Source: IGN3 sp964436775
GTDB taxonomy: Bacteria > Bacteroidota > Ignavibacteria > Ignavibacteriales > Ignavibacteriaceae
Length of the DNA stretch: 64,000 bases
Assembly: GCA_964436775.1 (NCBI GenBank)
Contig: CAYTEN010000001.1
Span: 1 to 64,000 of the forward strand
Reading direction: 5' to 3'
The notes beneath the pieces were generated by a model. It was not told where the DNA came from, did not search any database, and worked only from the letters and a program-made list of their open reading frames with translations. The position numbers were made by a program, and so were the translations under genes. Positions 48,730 to 56,850 of the stretch are shown here, one piece after another. Position 1 is the first letter of the stretch, and each line of letters starts with the position of its first letter.

Positions 48730-50577
48730 ATGACAAAAGCAGAACTAATAATCAAATTTGCTAATACAGTTGGCATCAATGATGCAGATGCAAAAATATT
48801 TTTTGAGCTACTTTTAAAAAGATTGTCTGCCAACCTTAGATCAAGCCAATCAATTTATATACCTGAATTTGGTTATTTCCATCTGATCAAAGGTAAGATT
48901 AAAAAACCAGCTTCAGAGTTTGAGGGTATTGAAAACTCTGAAGAGCTGTTAGACATAATCCTTTATTCAGAAGAAGAAAAATTAAGTGAATCCGAAACAA
49001 AGGGATTTGTATTCAACGTTCCATTTACTGATGAAGATGATTATCAGGCTATTGATTCATTTTTTAGTTTAAGTATTGGGAAACCCGTAATTCCGTTAAG
49101 AGGAGTTTTAACTGATAACAGTTATATACCCACATCTGGATATGACAATAGACGAATACTTGAGTTAAAAGTAGAAGAGATAATTGTCAAATCAAAAATA
49201 ATCACTTCTGAAGAGCAATTTCCAAATCTGATTATAGATGCAAGGTCTTACAATTCTAATGAAGTGAAATTGGAGAAGGACGAAGAAGATTTAGATCAAT
49301 TGCTTTCTGATGATGAAATAGCCGATGGAAAAGAGGCAAAAACTGAAGAAGCAAATGTTGTCAAAAACATTGCTTGGGACTTCGGAGAAGATTTTTCGAA
49401 GAAAATTTCTGCTCAGTCTGTCTTTGAACTTGCGGATGAAAGAATAAATAATCCATCAACGGAAAACGTGAATAAATTCGAATCTGAGAAAGAATTAGAA
49501 ATTATAAAAGATGAAGAGAATATTCTTGATGAACTTTTAGAAAATGAAAAAGATAAGGAAGAGCAAAATTTAACATTGACTCCTAGTGAAATTGTTAAAA
49601 GCAAGGATTCTGAGCTGTCTGTGAATGATGTTGACCTGACTGAAACTGAAAAATTAATTGATGATTTGAACAAATTTGAAGAAGTTAAATCTGACAGTAC
49701 TGATAAAAAAAATGCAGAGGAAGAAATTTCAGATGAGGAATTCTGGAAAACAGCTTCAAAATATTTTGAAACTTATAATCCTCAAGAAATGCCATCAGAT
49801 CAAACCAACGAATTTACAGAGGTTAAATCGACAGCATCTAATCTTGGGGCATTTAAATCAAAGGAAAGTAAAATAAAACTTATTGCTGATGAGGATAATG
49901 TTGAGTCAATTGTTGATGAAAATTTAGAAGAACCTATTGATGACTCCTCGACAGAAAATGATGATATTAATATCAAAACTAAAAGAAAAGGGAAGAAGTG
50001 GATATTTATTGTATTGCCTATATTAATCATTTGTGCAGCGGCTGCCTATTATTGGTATTCACAGATCAATAAGAACAGTGCCAATAAAATTAATAATACT
50101 GAGCTATCACTAAATTCCAATAAAGCAAATATTATTGAGCGGGATTATAAAATCCCTATAACTTATCCATATTTACCCGAAAATACTGTTGCTGAAAATA
50201 AAATTGTTCAAGACAAGAAAATTAGCTCAGAAGAAACACCTCTTACTGATTCTAAAAAACCCGAAGTTGAAAATGAGAAATCGCAACCACATAAAAATGA
50301 GATAAAACTCAATACGAAAAATTTAGTTCCGAAAGGTAGCCCGGTAAGCGTTGGTAATAACATTTATAAATATGGGGAAATTTATGTTGTTCAGGTTGCA
50401 TCATTCAGATCAAAATCGATTGCTGAGAATGAAGCTGGCAGATACAGGAACAAAGGTTATAATTCTTTTGTAGAACCAGTTGAAATTTCAGGAAAAGGGT
50501 TGTGGTACAGAATAAAGGTTGGTAATTTTTCATCAACAATGGATGCTAAAGAGTTTATTTCTAAAAATAATCGATAA
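48730..50577 (+). CDS. HU-like domain / transmembrane / SPOR fusion protein
   Basis: The 615-residue protein has three parts. Residues 1-60 match the HU/IHF fold: MTKAELIIKFANTVGIN corresponds to the HU N-terminal helix, followed by FFELLLKRLSANLRSSQSIYIPEFGYF. A long acidic, Glu/Asp/Ser-rich region follows (about 150-420), then one membrane helix near residues 424-444 (WIFIVLPILIICAAAAYYWY) preceded by KRKGKK, which predicts an N-in orientation. A periplasmic linker leads to a C-terminal SPOR domain (about 540-613; VQVASFRSKSIAENEA, WYRIKVGNF) that in the family binds denuded septal peptidoglycan. The HU half would thus face the cytoplasm. The second half of HU, including its DNA-binding arms, is not clearly conserved. 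Confidence 0.8.
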   Translation: MTKAELIIKFANTVGINDADAKIFFELLLKRLSANLRSSQSIYIPEFGYFHLIKGKIKKPASEFEGIENSEELLDIILYSEEEKLSESETKGFVFNVPFTDEDDYQAIDSFFSLSIGKPVIPLRGVLTDNSYIPTSGYDNRRILELKVEEIIVKSKIITSEEQFPNLIIDARSYNSNEVKLEKDEEDLDQLLSDDEIADGKEAKTEEANVVKNIAWDFGEDFSKKISAQSVFELADERINNPSTENVNKFESEKELEIIKDEENILDELLENEKDKEEQNLTLTPSEIVKSKDSELSVNDVDLTETEKLIDDLNKFEEVKSDSTDKKNAEEEISDEEFWKTASKYFETYNPQEMPSDQTNEFTEVKSTASNLGAFKSKESKIKLIADEDNVESIVDENLEEPIDDSSTENDDINIKTKRKGKKWIFIVLPILIICAAAAYYWYSQINKNSANKINNTELSLNSNKANIIERDYKIPITYPYLPENTVAENKIVQDKKISSEETPLTDSKKPEVENEKSQPHKNEIKLNTKNLVPKGSPVSVGNNIYKYGEIYVVQVASFRSKSIAENEAGRYRNKGYNSFVEPVEISGKGLWYRIKVGNFSSTMDAKEFISKNNR

Positions 50578-50598
50578 TTCAAACATAGAAGGATAAAT

Positions 50599-51255
50599 AT
50601 GAATTTATTAAATATTTTCTTAAAAGGTGGCACCATAATGTGGTTTATACTGTTAAGCTCAATCATTGGGTTGGCAGTAGTGATAGACCGTTTCATTGTC
50701 TTGCGTAAAGCCAAGATAAATGTTCCAGCTTTTATGGTAAGGATAAGAGGCTTTATAAAGAAAAAAGATATTTCTGGCGCAATCAGTTATTGTATGCAGG
50801 AAAAATCTCCTGTTGCAAATATTGTTCGCAAAGGATTGAAGAAATACAAATTTGGGCATGACAGAGTTAAGGACGCGATTGAAAATGCTGGTAGTCAGGA
50901 AATAAGCAAACTGGAAAAAGGCTTACCGGTTCTTGCTAGTGTTGCGGGTATTGCACCTTTACTTGGATTCCTAGGAACAGTAACTGGAATGATTTCTGCT
51001 TTTATGACAATTCAGGATCTTGCAGGCGCTGCAAATCCAAGTGATCTGGCTGGTGGAATTTGGGAAGCGCTAATCACAACTGCATTTGGGTTGATAGTTG
51101 GTATCCCTGCATTGGCATTGTACAACTACTTCCTCAGTGCAGTAAAAAAATTAGTTGGTGAGATGGAAACAGTTGCAAATGATGTTATTGATGTGATACA
51201 AGAAGGTGGGAAAGATGATGTTGATATTGATGATGAAATTGAAATGGAATTATAG
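50599..51255 (+). CDS. exbB: MotA/TolQ/ExbB proton channel family protein
   Basis: The 218-residue inner-membrane protein has three helices: one near residues 11-30, and the two conserved channel helices in VLASVAGIAPLLGFLGTVTGMISAF and ALITTAFGLIVGIPALALYNYF. These contain the Thr/Gly pattern of ExbB/TolQ. With ExbD it forms the proton-motive-force motor. AGAAGGATAAAT precedes the ATG. Whether it is functionally ExbB or TolQ cannot be told from sequence; neighbours favour a dedicated envelope role. Confidence 0.93.
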   Translation: MNLLNIFLKGGTIMWFILLSSIIGLAVVIDRFIVLRKAKINVPAFMVRIRGFIKKKDISGAISYCMQEKSPVANIVRKGLKKYKFGHDRVKDAIENAGSQEISKLEKGLPVLASVAGIAPLLGFLGTVTGMISAFMTIQDLAGAANPSDLAGGIWEALITTAFGLIVGIPALALYNYFLSAVKKLVGEMETVANDVIDVIQEGGKDDVDIDDEIEMEL

Positions 51256-51262
51256 GTAAGAT

Positions 51263-51667
51263 ATGAAATTTAAAACTTCAAATGAACCAATGAGCATTTT
51301 TGCTTATTCGTCATTAACAGATATTGTTATGCTTCTACTAATCTTCTTTTTGCTTACTTCACAGTTTGTTATTCAAACGGGTGTTAAGGTTAAATTACCC
51401 GGTTCAAAAATGAATGATAAATCAGAACCATCTACAATGATTGTTACCTTAACTTCTGGTGGAGGAGTATACGCCGGTGAAGATGAGATTAGCATTGATC
51501 AACTACCTGCTAAGCTTGGTGAGTTGAAATCCCAAACAAATCAGGATAATTTAATTATCAGAGCTGATAAAACAGTTGCAATAGACTTGGTTATTAAAGT
51601 TATAGATGCAGCAAAAATTTCTAATATAGATAAATTTACAATAGAGACTGAAAAAGAAAGCCCTTAA
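51263..51667 (+). CDS. exbD: ExbD/TolR family protein
   Basis: The 134-residue partner of the upstream ExbB has one membrane helix (SLTDIVMLLLIFFLLTSQFV) with D20, the conserved proton-binding aspartate. The periplasmic domain contains VKVKLPGSK and LIIRADKTVAIDLVIKVIDAAK, typical of ExbD. It is spaced 7 bases from exbB and 1 base from tonB. Confidence 0.94.
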   Translation: MKFKTSNEPMSIFAYSSLTDIVMLLLIFFLLTSQFVIQTGVKVKLPGSKMNDKSEPSTMIVTLTSGGGVYAGEDEISIDQLPAKLGELKSQTNQDNLIIRADKTVAIDLVIKVIDAAKISNIDKFTIETEKESP

Positions 51668-51668
51668 A

Positions 51669-52373
51669 ATGTATTTGTCAAATCAAAATATTACAAGAGT
51701 ATCTTATTCAGCTTCTCTTTTATTCCATATTATACTTCTATTACTTTTTTTAATAATTAATTTTTCTATTGATTATAAACCAAAAAATTATGTGGAGCTT
51801 TCTTTTGGTATTTTGGGTGAGCAAGGTTCATCTGGGGCAATTGGCGATCAACTTAATAAAACTGAAGAATTGGCAAAACCTCAACAAGAAACTGTAACTG
51901 AAAATAAAAGTAAAGAAGTAAAGGAAGTCGAACTTCCCAAAGCAAAGAATATTGAAAAGGAAAATGTTATTGTTCCGGCAAAAAAAGATAAAGAAGTAAA
52001 AAAGGAAACTAAAAAAGAAAATACAAAGCAGGAAAATTCAAATACTTCAAACACTGGACAGGGAAATCTTGCAAAAGGTGAGGGAAGCTTTGGTTTTGAT
52101 ATTCAATGGGGAGGAAGTGGGACAAGGAAAATTTATAGTTACAGTTTACCCGATTATCCTGAAGGTGTTAATAAAGAAATAGATATTAAACTAAAGTTTA
52201 CTATTAAACCAGATGGAACTGTAGGTTCAATATTCCTTTTATCAAAAGCAGATACTAGATTAGAAAATGCGGCTATAAATTCTTTGTGGCAATGGCGTTT
52301 TGAACCACTTTCCGGAACTCAGCAGCAGGCGGATCAGTCAGCAGTTATAGTTTTCCCGTATCGACTGAATTAG
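51669..52373 (+). CDS. tonB: Energy transducer TonB family protein
   Basis: The 234-residue protein has an N-terminal membrane anchor (about residues 13-34, SASLLFHIILLLLFLIIN), a Lys/Glu-rich periplasm-spanning region (about 60-130) and a C-terminal TonB domain (about 150-234). That domain has the YPEGVNKEIDIKLKFTIKPDGTVG pattern and WQWRFEPLSG. The linker is Lys/Glu-rich rather than the Pro-rich linker of E. coli TonB, and the whole is somewhat TolA-like. It should transmit force from ExbBD to an outer-membrane partner. Its 3' end overlaps a convergent gene by 29 bases. Confidence 0.9.
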   Translation: MYLSNQNITRVSYSASLLFHIILLLLFLIINFSIDYKPKNYVELSFGILGEQGSSGAIGDQLNKTEELAKPQQETVTENKSKEVKEVELPKAKNIEKENVIVPAKKDKEVKKETKKENTKQENSNTSNTGQGNLAKGEGSFGFDIQWGGSGTRKIYSYSLPDYPEGVNKEIDIKLKFTIKPDGTVGSIFLLSKADTRLENAAINSLWQWRFEPLSGTQQQADQSAVIVFPYRLN

Positions 52374-52644
52374 GTTCTTCTCTATAATAAAACCTGTAAA
52401 AGAAAAATTCTACTATTGATAAAATTGTAAGTGAAAATGTGTCGCGATCGAATTGAATACCCAATCCTTTTGGTTCCAAAACTAATTTTGCCACTATTCC
52501 TGAAATCGTCCAACCAACCGTAAATAATATAGCAATCAAAACAACATTTAATAATCCGGCAGAAGTGCTTTCATCCTGCCATTTCTTTGTAAATATGACG
52601 AGTGCAAAAATAAAATGTGCCGAAAAAATAAAAGCAGTTATCAC
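52345..52644 (-). CDS. Small membrane protein of unknown function
   Basis: The 99-residue protein has three predicted membrane helices (ITAFIFSAHFIFALVIF, LLNVVLIAILFTVGWTISGIVA, LTILSIVEFFFYRFYY). I do not recognise a family. It is the last gene of a minus-strand set of four. The 29-base overlap with tonB in antisense, with no terminator, is tight but acceptable given the gene-dense layout. Confidence 0.55.
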   Translation of the reverse strand: MITAFIFSAHFIFALVIFTKKWQDESTSAGLLNVVLIAILFTVGWTISGIVAKLVLEPKGLGIQFDRDTFSLTILSIVEFFFYRFYYREEPNSVDTGKL

Positions 52645-52658
52645 AATTAATCGCCTTC

Positions 52659-53159
52659 TTATTTTAGATTACGGTTCGCAAGACGAACGCCAAGAATACC
52701 ACCAAGCATTCCGAATAAAGAATTGATTAAAAAATTACTGAAGAAAATCAGTACTAGATATAATACAGAAAAGCCGGAATTTTCAATCTGTTTAGCCATA
52801 CCTTTCATCAACTTTAAGGAATCATCTATGAGTGGCCCTAAATTCCATTGTCTCATAATCAATTCAGACTGTGGTAAACTTTGAATAAAATCATTTGTCT
52901 TTGCAAAATAAGTTACCAGCATTTCAAATAATGTAATGAAAATGGTAGCAACAACTCCGGTTAAAAAACCAAATCCCACACCTTTGCTGATGATAACCTT
53001 TTCTGTAGAGTGAGTGATTTTTTTATCAAGAAAGATTGCAAATACAGCAGCACCTGGAATTAATAAACAACAACTAAAATTTTTTATACCAGGGACAGTT
53101 GCTAAAACTGCAGCTCCAAATCCGCACACAATTGCTGGTAAATATTTTCTAATGTTCAT
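52659..53159 (-). CDS. Four-helix membrane protein of unknown function
   Basis: The 166-residue protein has four hydrophobic helices and glycine-rich ends (PAIVCGFGAAVLATVPGI, FGMLGGILGVRLANR), with a polar region FIQSLPQSELIMRQW between helices 3 and 4. The layout is like the DUF4199/DUF5683-type small membrane proteins of Bacteroidota, but I cannot assign it firmly. Its start overlaps the stop of the DUF2085 gene by one base. Confidence 0.65.
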   Translation of the reverse strand: MNIRKYLPAIVCGFGAAVLATVPGIKNFSCCLLIPGAAVFAIFLDKKITHSTEKVIISKGVGFGFLTGVVATIFITLFEMLVTYFAKTNDFIQSLPQSELIMRQWNLGPLIDDSLKLMKGMAKQIENSGFSVLYLVLIFFSNFLINSLFGMLGGILGVRLANRNLK

Positions 53160-53638
53160 TATTTAAAATCTATTTTTCTGTAAAGAGAAATTTCAATCGC
53201 ATTCAAAATATAAAGAAATACAGCTGAACCGAAAAGAATGCCAGTAAAGACAGCAATGATTTTATTGTATCCATATATACCAATAGAATACAAAATTACA
53301 TCTGTTAGCACTGGGATTGATAAAAAGAACAATGTAGCAGTTTTTATTTGAATATTAGTTTTAATAAATAGTAAAATAAAAGATGTTATCAATACAGAGA
53401 AATATATTCCCGTGCATCTTGAGCAAACTAAAAATGGAGTATTACTGCAAGTAAAAGATTTTTCTAAAGTTTGATGGCAAACAGTTGAATATCCGAGTTT
53501 AAGATATGGATAAACTGAATGAAGTAAATTAATGTTAAGGCAAGGTGAGATAATTCCAATAAAACAAATTAGCGCAACTACAAATAAAAATAATCTAATA
53601 AAAAATCTAATCCTAAGATGTTCGATAGATCTTTCCAA
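53159..53638 (-). CDS. DUF2085 membrane protein
   Basis: The 159-residue protein has about four to five helices and the DUF2085 signature: a conserved CHQ (TVCHQTLEKS) followed by VCSRCTGIYFS. The paired Cys and CxRC suggest metal or redox binding at the membrane surface. Function is unknown across the family. The likely start is TTG at 53638, because no ATG lies upstream of the first helix. It is followed by an overlapping membrane gene. Confidence 0.8.
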   Translation of the reverse strand: MERSIEHLRIRFFIRLFLFVVALICFIGIISPCLNINLLHSVYPYLKLGYSTVCHQTLEKSFTCSNTPFLVCSRCTGIYFSVLITSFILLFIKTNIQIKTATLFFLSIPVLTDVILYSIGIYGYNKIIAVFTGILFGSAVFLYILNAIEISLYRKIDFK

Positions 53639-53647
53639 GATTGATTA

Positions 53648-54493
53648 TTATAAAACTTTATTAAAGATTAGTATGGAATTGCTTGAAAGAACGAATAGTC
53701 TGTTGTTGAAAATCATTGATGATATTATTTCTGGTGACTCTTCCAACCCAAGCAATTTGAGTGCAGATAATTTTTTATCATCCAAGTCAAGGTTACTGTA
53801 ATAAATTTCTTTATTTGAAGTAACAGTTAAATTATTAAACAATATCCTGATGCTGTTAAGATTTACTCCGCAATCAATTTTTTGGATTCCATTTCCGTAT
53901 TGATCAAACACAACAATATAATCTTCATCAATTATAAATACATAATTGTTTGATGCAATTGCCATTTGCAGCGGGTTGATAAGCATAAAATTACCTGCAT
54001 CAAAACCGCCAAAGTTTTGCTGAAAGTTTCCAAAAATATCAAACTTCAGTGCTCTATTATTTTCAGAATCTATTAAATAAAGATCACCCTGATTTGAAGT
54101 AGCACAGCTCAAAGGATAACCAAAAATCTCTTGAGAGTTATCACTGTCGCGCGTGTAAAGCGAAGAAACATAATTTAGATTTTTATCAAACCTTTTAATC
54201 CGGTGATTGTTTTTATCCGCAATATATACAGTAAGTGGATCCGCAAAAACATCTGTTGGATCATCAAATGAATTTTGAGTCCAGCCATAACCACCAAAAG
54301 TTTTAATCATATTCCCTAAGGTGTCTAATAAATAAACTTCATTATTACGGTTATCTGTTACATAAACTAATCCATTCGCCGTTATATAAAATGATGAGGC
54401 ATGATTAAATTTTCCAATAGATTCAGTAAACTCAAAACTTTGTGTGTATGAAACTGAAGATATTAGAATAAAAAGTAAAAATAATTTTTTCAT
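53648..54493 (-). CDS. Secreted NHL-repeat beta-propeller protein
   Basis: The 281-residue protein has a signal peptide (KLFLLFILISSVSYTQ) followed by about five to six NHL/YWTD-like blades: FYITANGLVYVTDNRNNEVYLLD, DPLTVYIADKNNHRIKRFD, GDLYLIDSENNRALKFD, YVFIIDEDYIVVFD. Such propellers bind proteins or sugars, and many Ignavibacteria encode them as envelope proteins. There is no sorting domain at the end. The ATG at 54493 is preferred over a TTG two codons earlier. Confidence 0.85.
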   Translation of the reverse strand: MKKLFLLFILISSVSYTQSFEFTESIGKFNHASSFYITANGLVYVTDNRNNEVYLLDTLGNMIKTFGGYGWTQNSFDDPTDVFADPLTVYIADKNNHRIKRFDKNLNYVSSLYTRDSDNSQEIFGYPLSCATSNQGDLYLIDSENNRALKFDIFGNFQQNFGGFDAGNFMLINPLQMAIASNNYVFIIDEDYIVVFDQYGNGIQKIDCGVNLNSIRILFNNLTVTSNKEIYYSNLDLDDKKLSALKLLGLEESPEIISSMIFNNRLFVLSSNSILIFNKVL

Positions 54494-54683
54494 TAACAAT
54501 AACTTTTATTGTGTTACTTAATTTAAGTCAAGATGTCTATTAATCTCAAGTAAAAATTTGATTTAAGAATCTGCTTTAAAATAGATTCAAATAATTAGAA
54601 ATTTAGTATTATATATTTATCATTACTTAATAAATTCTCAGGTTTATGGAGTTTTTAACTTTAATAATATAAGATTGTTATTA

Positions 54684-54715
54684 TTTAATCTTATTTTTCC
54701 GACAGAATAAATTTG
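54684..54715 (+). promoter_or_regulatory. Candidate TAnnTTTG promoter for the secreted nuclease
   Basis: TTTA at 54684-54687, 20 bases, then TAAATTTG at 54708-54715. The core overlaps an in-frame TTG at 54713, so the transcript would start after it and the ATG at 54743 must be the start codon. Confidence 0.45.
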
Positions 54716-54742
54716 GATCTTGTACAAAATGTCAGGACACAG

Positions 54743-55882
54743 ATGCCACGAACTACTGAGAAAAATAAAATCTTATTAAACGCAAGAATTTTTCTCCCGC
54801 TAATTATCACATTTTCTTTTCTCTTTTTAGGGTGGGGATACATAGGCCATAGAATTATAAATTATAACACTATTTTTTCTGCACTTCCGAAAATGCCATT
54901 CTTTGAAACGTGGGCGGATTTGCTCGCAGCTCACGCGTCAGATGCAGATTACAGGAAATCAAGTGATCCGACTGAAGGGCCAAAACATTATATCGATATT
55001 GATAATTATGCGGAATTTATCTCAACTGGAACCATTCCACAAAACTATGATTCATTAGTTGCTAAACATGGATTGACATTTGTAATAGCACAGGGCACTC
55101 TTCCATGGGCTATATTAAACACTACCGATTCCCTGCAGGCAGCTTTCGCAAGAAATGACATGAACAAAGCAATGTTATTTGCGGCGGACCTTGGTCATTA
55201 TATTGCGGATGCCCATATGCCCTTACATATAACCAAAAATTTTAATGGTCAGTATTCAGGTCAGAACGGTGTGCATTCTCGTTACGAAACAAATTTGATT
55301 GGGCAATTCCAAAACCAGATAATTTACGATGGTGATAGTCTAAAATATATAGACAATTTACCTGATTATATCTTTAATATGCTTTATGATAATTATTTTT
55401 ATGTGGATTCAGTTTTATATGCTGATGCAGCCGCAAAAACATTTGCCGGCAACAATGTGGATGGTGTTTATTATAATAAATTATGGGAGATTTCAAAAAA
55501 TTATACTATAGATTTATTTAAGAAAGCTTCTTATAAATTAGCCTGTGTAATTTATACTGCATGGATTAATGCCGGAGGCTCGCGAGCAGGAATTACGAAA
55601 AATAAAAATAATTTATTATCAGGTTTTTCATTAGCACAAAATTATCCTAATCCTTTTAATCCAAGTACAATGATTAGTTATAAGTTACCTATTGGCACCG
55701 TAACCACACTTAAAGTATTTAATATTCTAGGAAAGGAAGTAACTACGCTTGTTGATGAATACAAAGCTTCCGGCGATTATGAAATGGCATTAGATGCGGA
55801 AGCATTACCAAGTGGAGTTTATTTTTATCAACTAATAGCTGGAGATTATTTAAGCACAAAGAAAATGATACTGTTGAAATGA
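54743..55882 (+). CDS. S1/P1-like zinc nuclease with type IX secretion sorting domain
   Basis: The 379-residue cargo protein has an N-terminal membrane-type signal (IFLPLIITFSFLFLG) ending just before GWGYIGHRIIN. There Trp and His match the first metal ligands of S1/P1 nucleases and phospholipase C. Further ligands lie in ADLGHYIADAHMPLH and HSRYETNLIG. From about residue 295 comes a C-terminal sorting domain: FSLAQNYPNPFNPSTMISYKLP, FNILGKEVTTLVDEY and a final GVYFYQLIAGDY...KKMILLK. The Sec signal plus sorting domain mark it for outer-membrane export by T9SS. AGGA at 54734-54737 supports this start. Confidence 0.9.
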   Translation: MPRTTEKNKILLNARIFLPLIITFSFLFLGWGYIGHRIINYNTIFSALPKMPFFETWADLLAAHASDADYRKSSDPTEGPKHYIDIDNYAEFISTGTIPQNYDSLVAKHGLTFVIAQGTLPWAILNTTDSLQAAFARNDMNKAMLFAADLGHYIADAHMPLHITKNFNGQYSGQNGVHSRYETNLIGQFQNQIIYDGDSLKYIDNLPDYIFNMLYDNYFYVDSVLYADAAAKTFAGNNVDGVYYNKLWEISKNYTIDLFKKASYKLACVIYTAWINAGGSRAGITKNKNNLLSGFSLAQNYPNPFNPSTMISYKLPIGTVTTLKVFNILGKEVTTLVDEYKASGDYEMALDAEALPSGVYFYQLIAGDYLSTKKMILLK

Positions 55883-56024
55883 AAATGAATCCTGAATTTT
55901 AAGAATTAGTACTCTTTTGTTATTAGTCTTGTATATAATTTAATATACTCGTTATAATTTCTAAATTGCATTTATATAGTGCCTTCGATATATTTCGATC
56001 CGAAAATTGTAATAAAAATCAAAT

Positions 56025-56096
56025 TGTCCTATGGTGTAATTGGCAACACGCAACACTCTGGATGTTGAGTTTAAGGTTCGAGTCCTTATAGGACAA
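56025..56096 (+). tRNA. tRNA-Gln (CTG)
   Basis: The 72-base cloverleaf has acceptor TGTCCTA/TAGGACA, anticodon arm CAACA-CTCTGGA-TGTTG (anticodon CTG), T-arm TAAGG-TTCGAGT-CCTTA and discriminator A. CCA is not encoded. Confidence 0.95.
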
Positions 56097-56171
56097 CAAA
56101 TCAATTGACAATGTATAATTCACAATTAAGAAAATTGTTAATTGCAAATTTTCAATTATTAATTTTACACT

Positions 56172-56245
56172 GGCGCGTTCGTCTAGTGGCTTAGGACACC
56201 GCCCTCTCAAGGCGGGGATCACGGGTTCGAATCCCGTACGCGCTA
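56172..56245 (+). tRNA. tRNA-Glu (CTC)
   Basis: The 74-base cloverleaf has acceptor GGCGCGT/ACGCGCT (first pair G-U), D-arm CGTCTAGTGGCTTAGGACAC, anticodon arm CCGCC-CTCTCAA-GGCGG (anticodon CTC) and T-arm ACGGG-TTCGAAT-CCCGT. CCA is not encoded. It is 75 bases after tRNA-Gln. Confidence 0.95.
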
Positions 56246-56280
56246 CAAAATTAAATTATTTTCATTTTTGATTGGTAACT

Positions 56281-56377
56281 ATCATTTCGAGTGAGCCCGT
56301 CCGTCCGGTAGGCGGGTCTGCGAACGAGAAATCTAATGTCGAAAATTATTAAGATTTCTCCTTTCGATCGAAATGAC
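56281..56377. repeat. Dispersed palindromic repeat, copy 4
   Basis: Starts ATCATTTCGAGTGAG, continues through GTCCGTCCGGTAGGCGG and CGAGAAATCTAATG, and closes with AGATTTCTCC and TCGATCGAAATGAC. This is the best-preserved copy of the family. It lies just after the tRNA-Gln/tRNA-Glu pair. Confidence 0.78.
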
Positions 56378-56438
56378 GAAAGAAGTTTTATTGTCTTTCC
56401 AAATTTATTTAGGAATCTTTTTTTATTAGAAATTATAA

Positions 56439-56498
56439 AAGCTGAAACAATTTCAGCTTGACAACCAGAAGGCTATTTAAATAGCCTTTCTTTATTTT
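56439..56498 (+). terminator. Two tandem hairpins before the ferredoxin gene
   Basis: First hairpin: AAGCTGAAA/TTTCAGCTT (9 bp, 3-base loop) at 56439-56459. Second: a perfect 20-base palindrome AAGGCTATTT/AAATAGCCTT at 56469-56488, followed by TCTTTATTTT. The second has terminator form and ends 8 bases before the ferredoxin ATG. Confidence 0.6.
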
Positions 56499-56505
56499 AG
56501 ACATT

Positions 56506-56850
56506 ATGAAGAGATTTAATAAGCATATTTTTATTTGTGAAAACAAAAGACCGGAGGGACATCCGCGCGGATGTTGTTCCGATAAAGGAAGTGCAGAAAT
56601 TCGCGAACATTTCAAAACTCGCTTAAAAGAACTTGGGTTGAATACAGATGTAAGAGCTAACGCTTCTGGCTGTCTTGATGCTTGCGAATTTGGTGTCTCA
56701 GTTGTGATTTATCCTGAACAGATTTGGTACGGTGGTGTTACAAAAGATGATGTTGAAGAAATAATTCAGTCTCATATCATAGATAACAAACCATTAGATA
56801 GATTAAAAATAAATCATCCAAGATATAATAAAGATGTCTTTAAAGACTGA
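56506..56850 (+). CDS. Thioredoxin-like [2Fe-2S] ferredoxin
   Basis: The 114-residue protein has four cysteines in the thioredoxin-like ferredoxin pattern: FICENKRPEGHPRGCC, then ASGCLDACEFG. YPEQIWYGGVTKDDVEEII closes the domain. These proteins resemble the NuoE C-terminal domain and Aquifex-type ferredoxins and transfer electrons in unknown pathways. The long tail DRLKINHPRYNKDVFKD overlaps the start of nth by 17 bases. The [4Fe-4S]-containing endonuclease III directly downstream is a notable neighbour. Confidence 0.88.
   Translation: MKRFNKHIFICENKRPEGHPRGCCSDKGSAEIREHFKTRLKELGLNTDVRANASGCLDACEFGVSVVIYPEQIWYGGVTKDDVEEIIQSHIIDNKPLDRLKINHPRYNKDVFKD

Noticed and set aside
56097..56171. Small RNA or third tRNA between tRNA-Gln and tRNA-Glu
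   Set aside because: The 75 bases are A/T-rich with imperfect ATTAA/TTAAT-type symmetry only; no cloverleaf or terminator is present.
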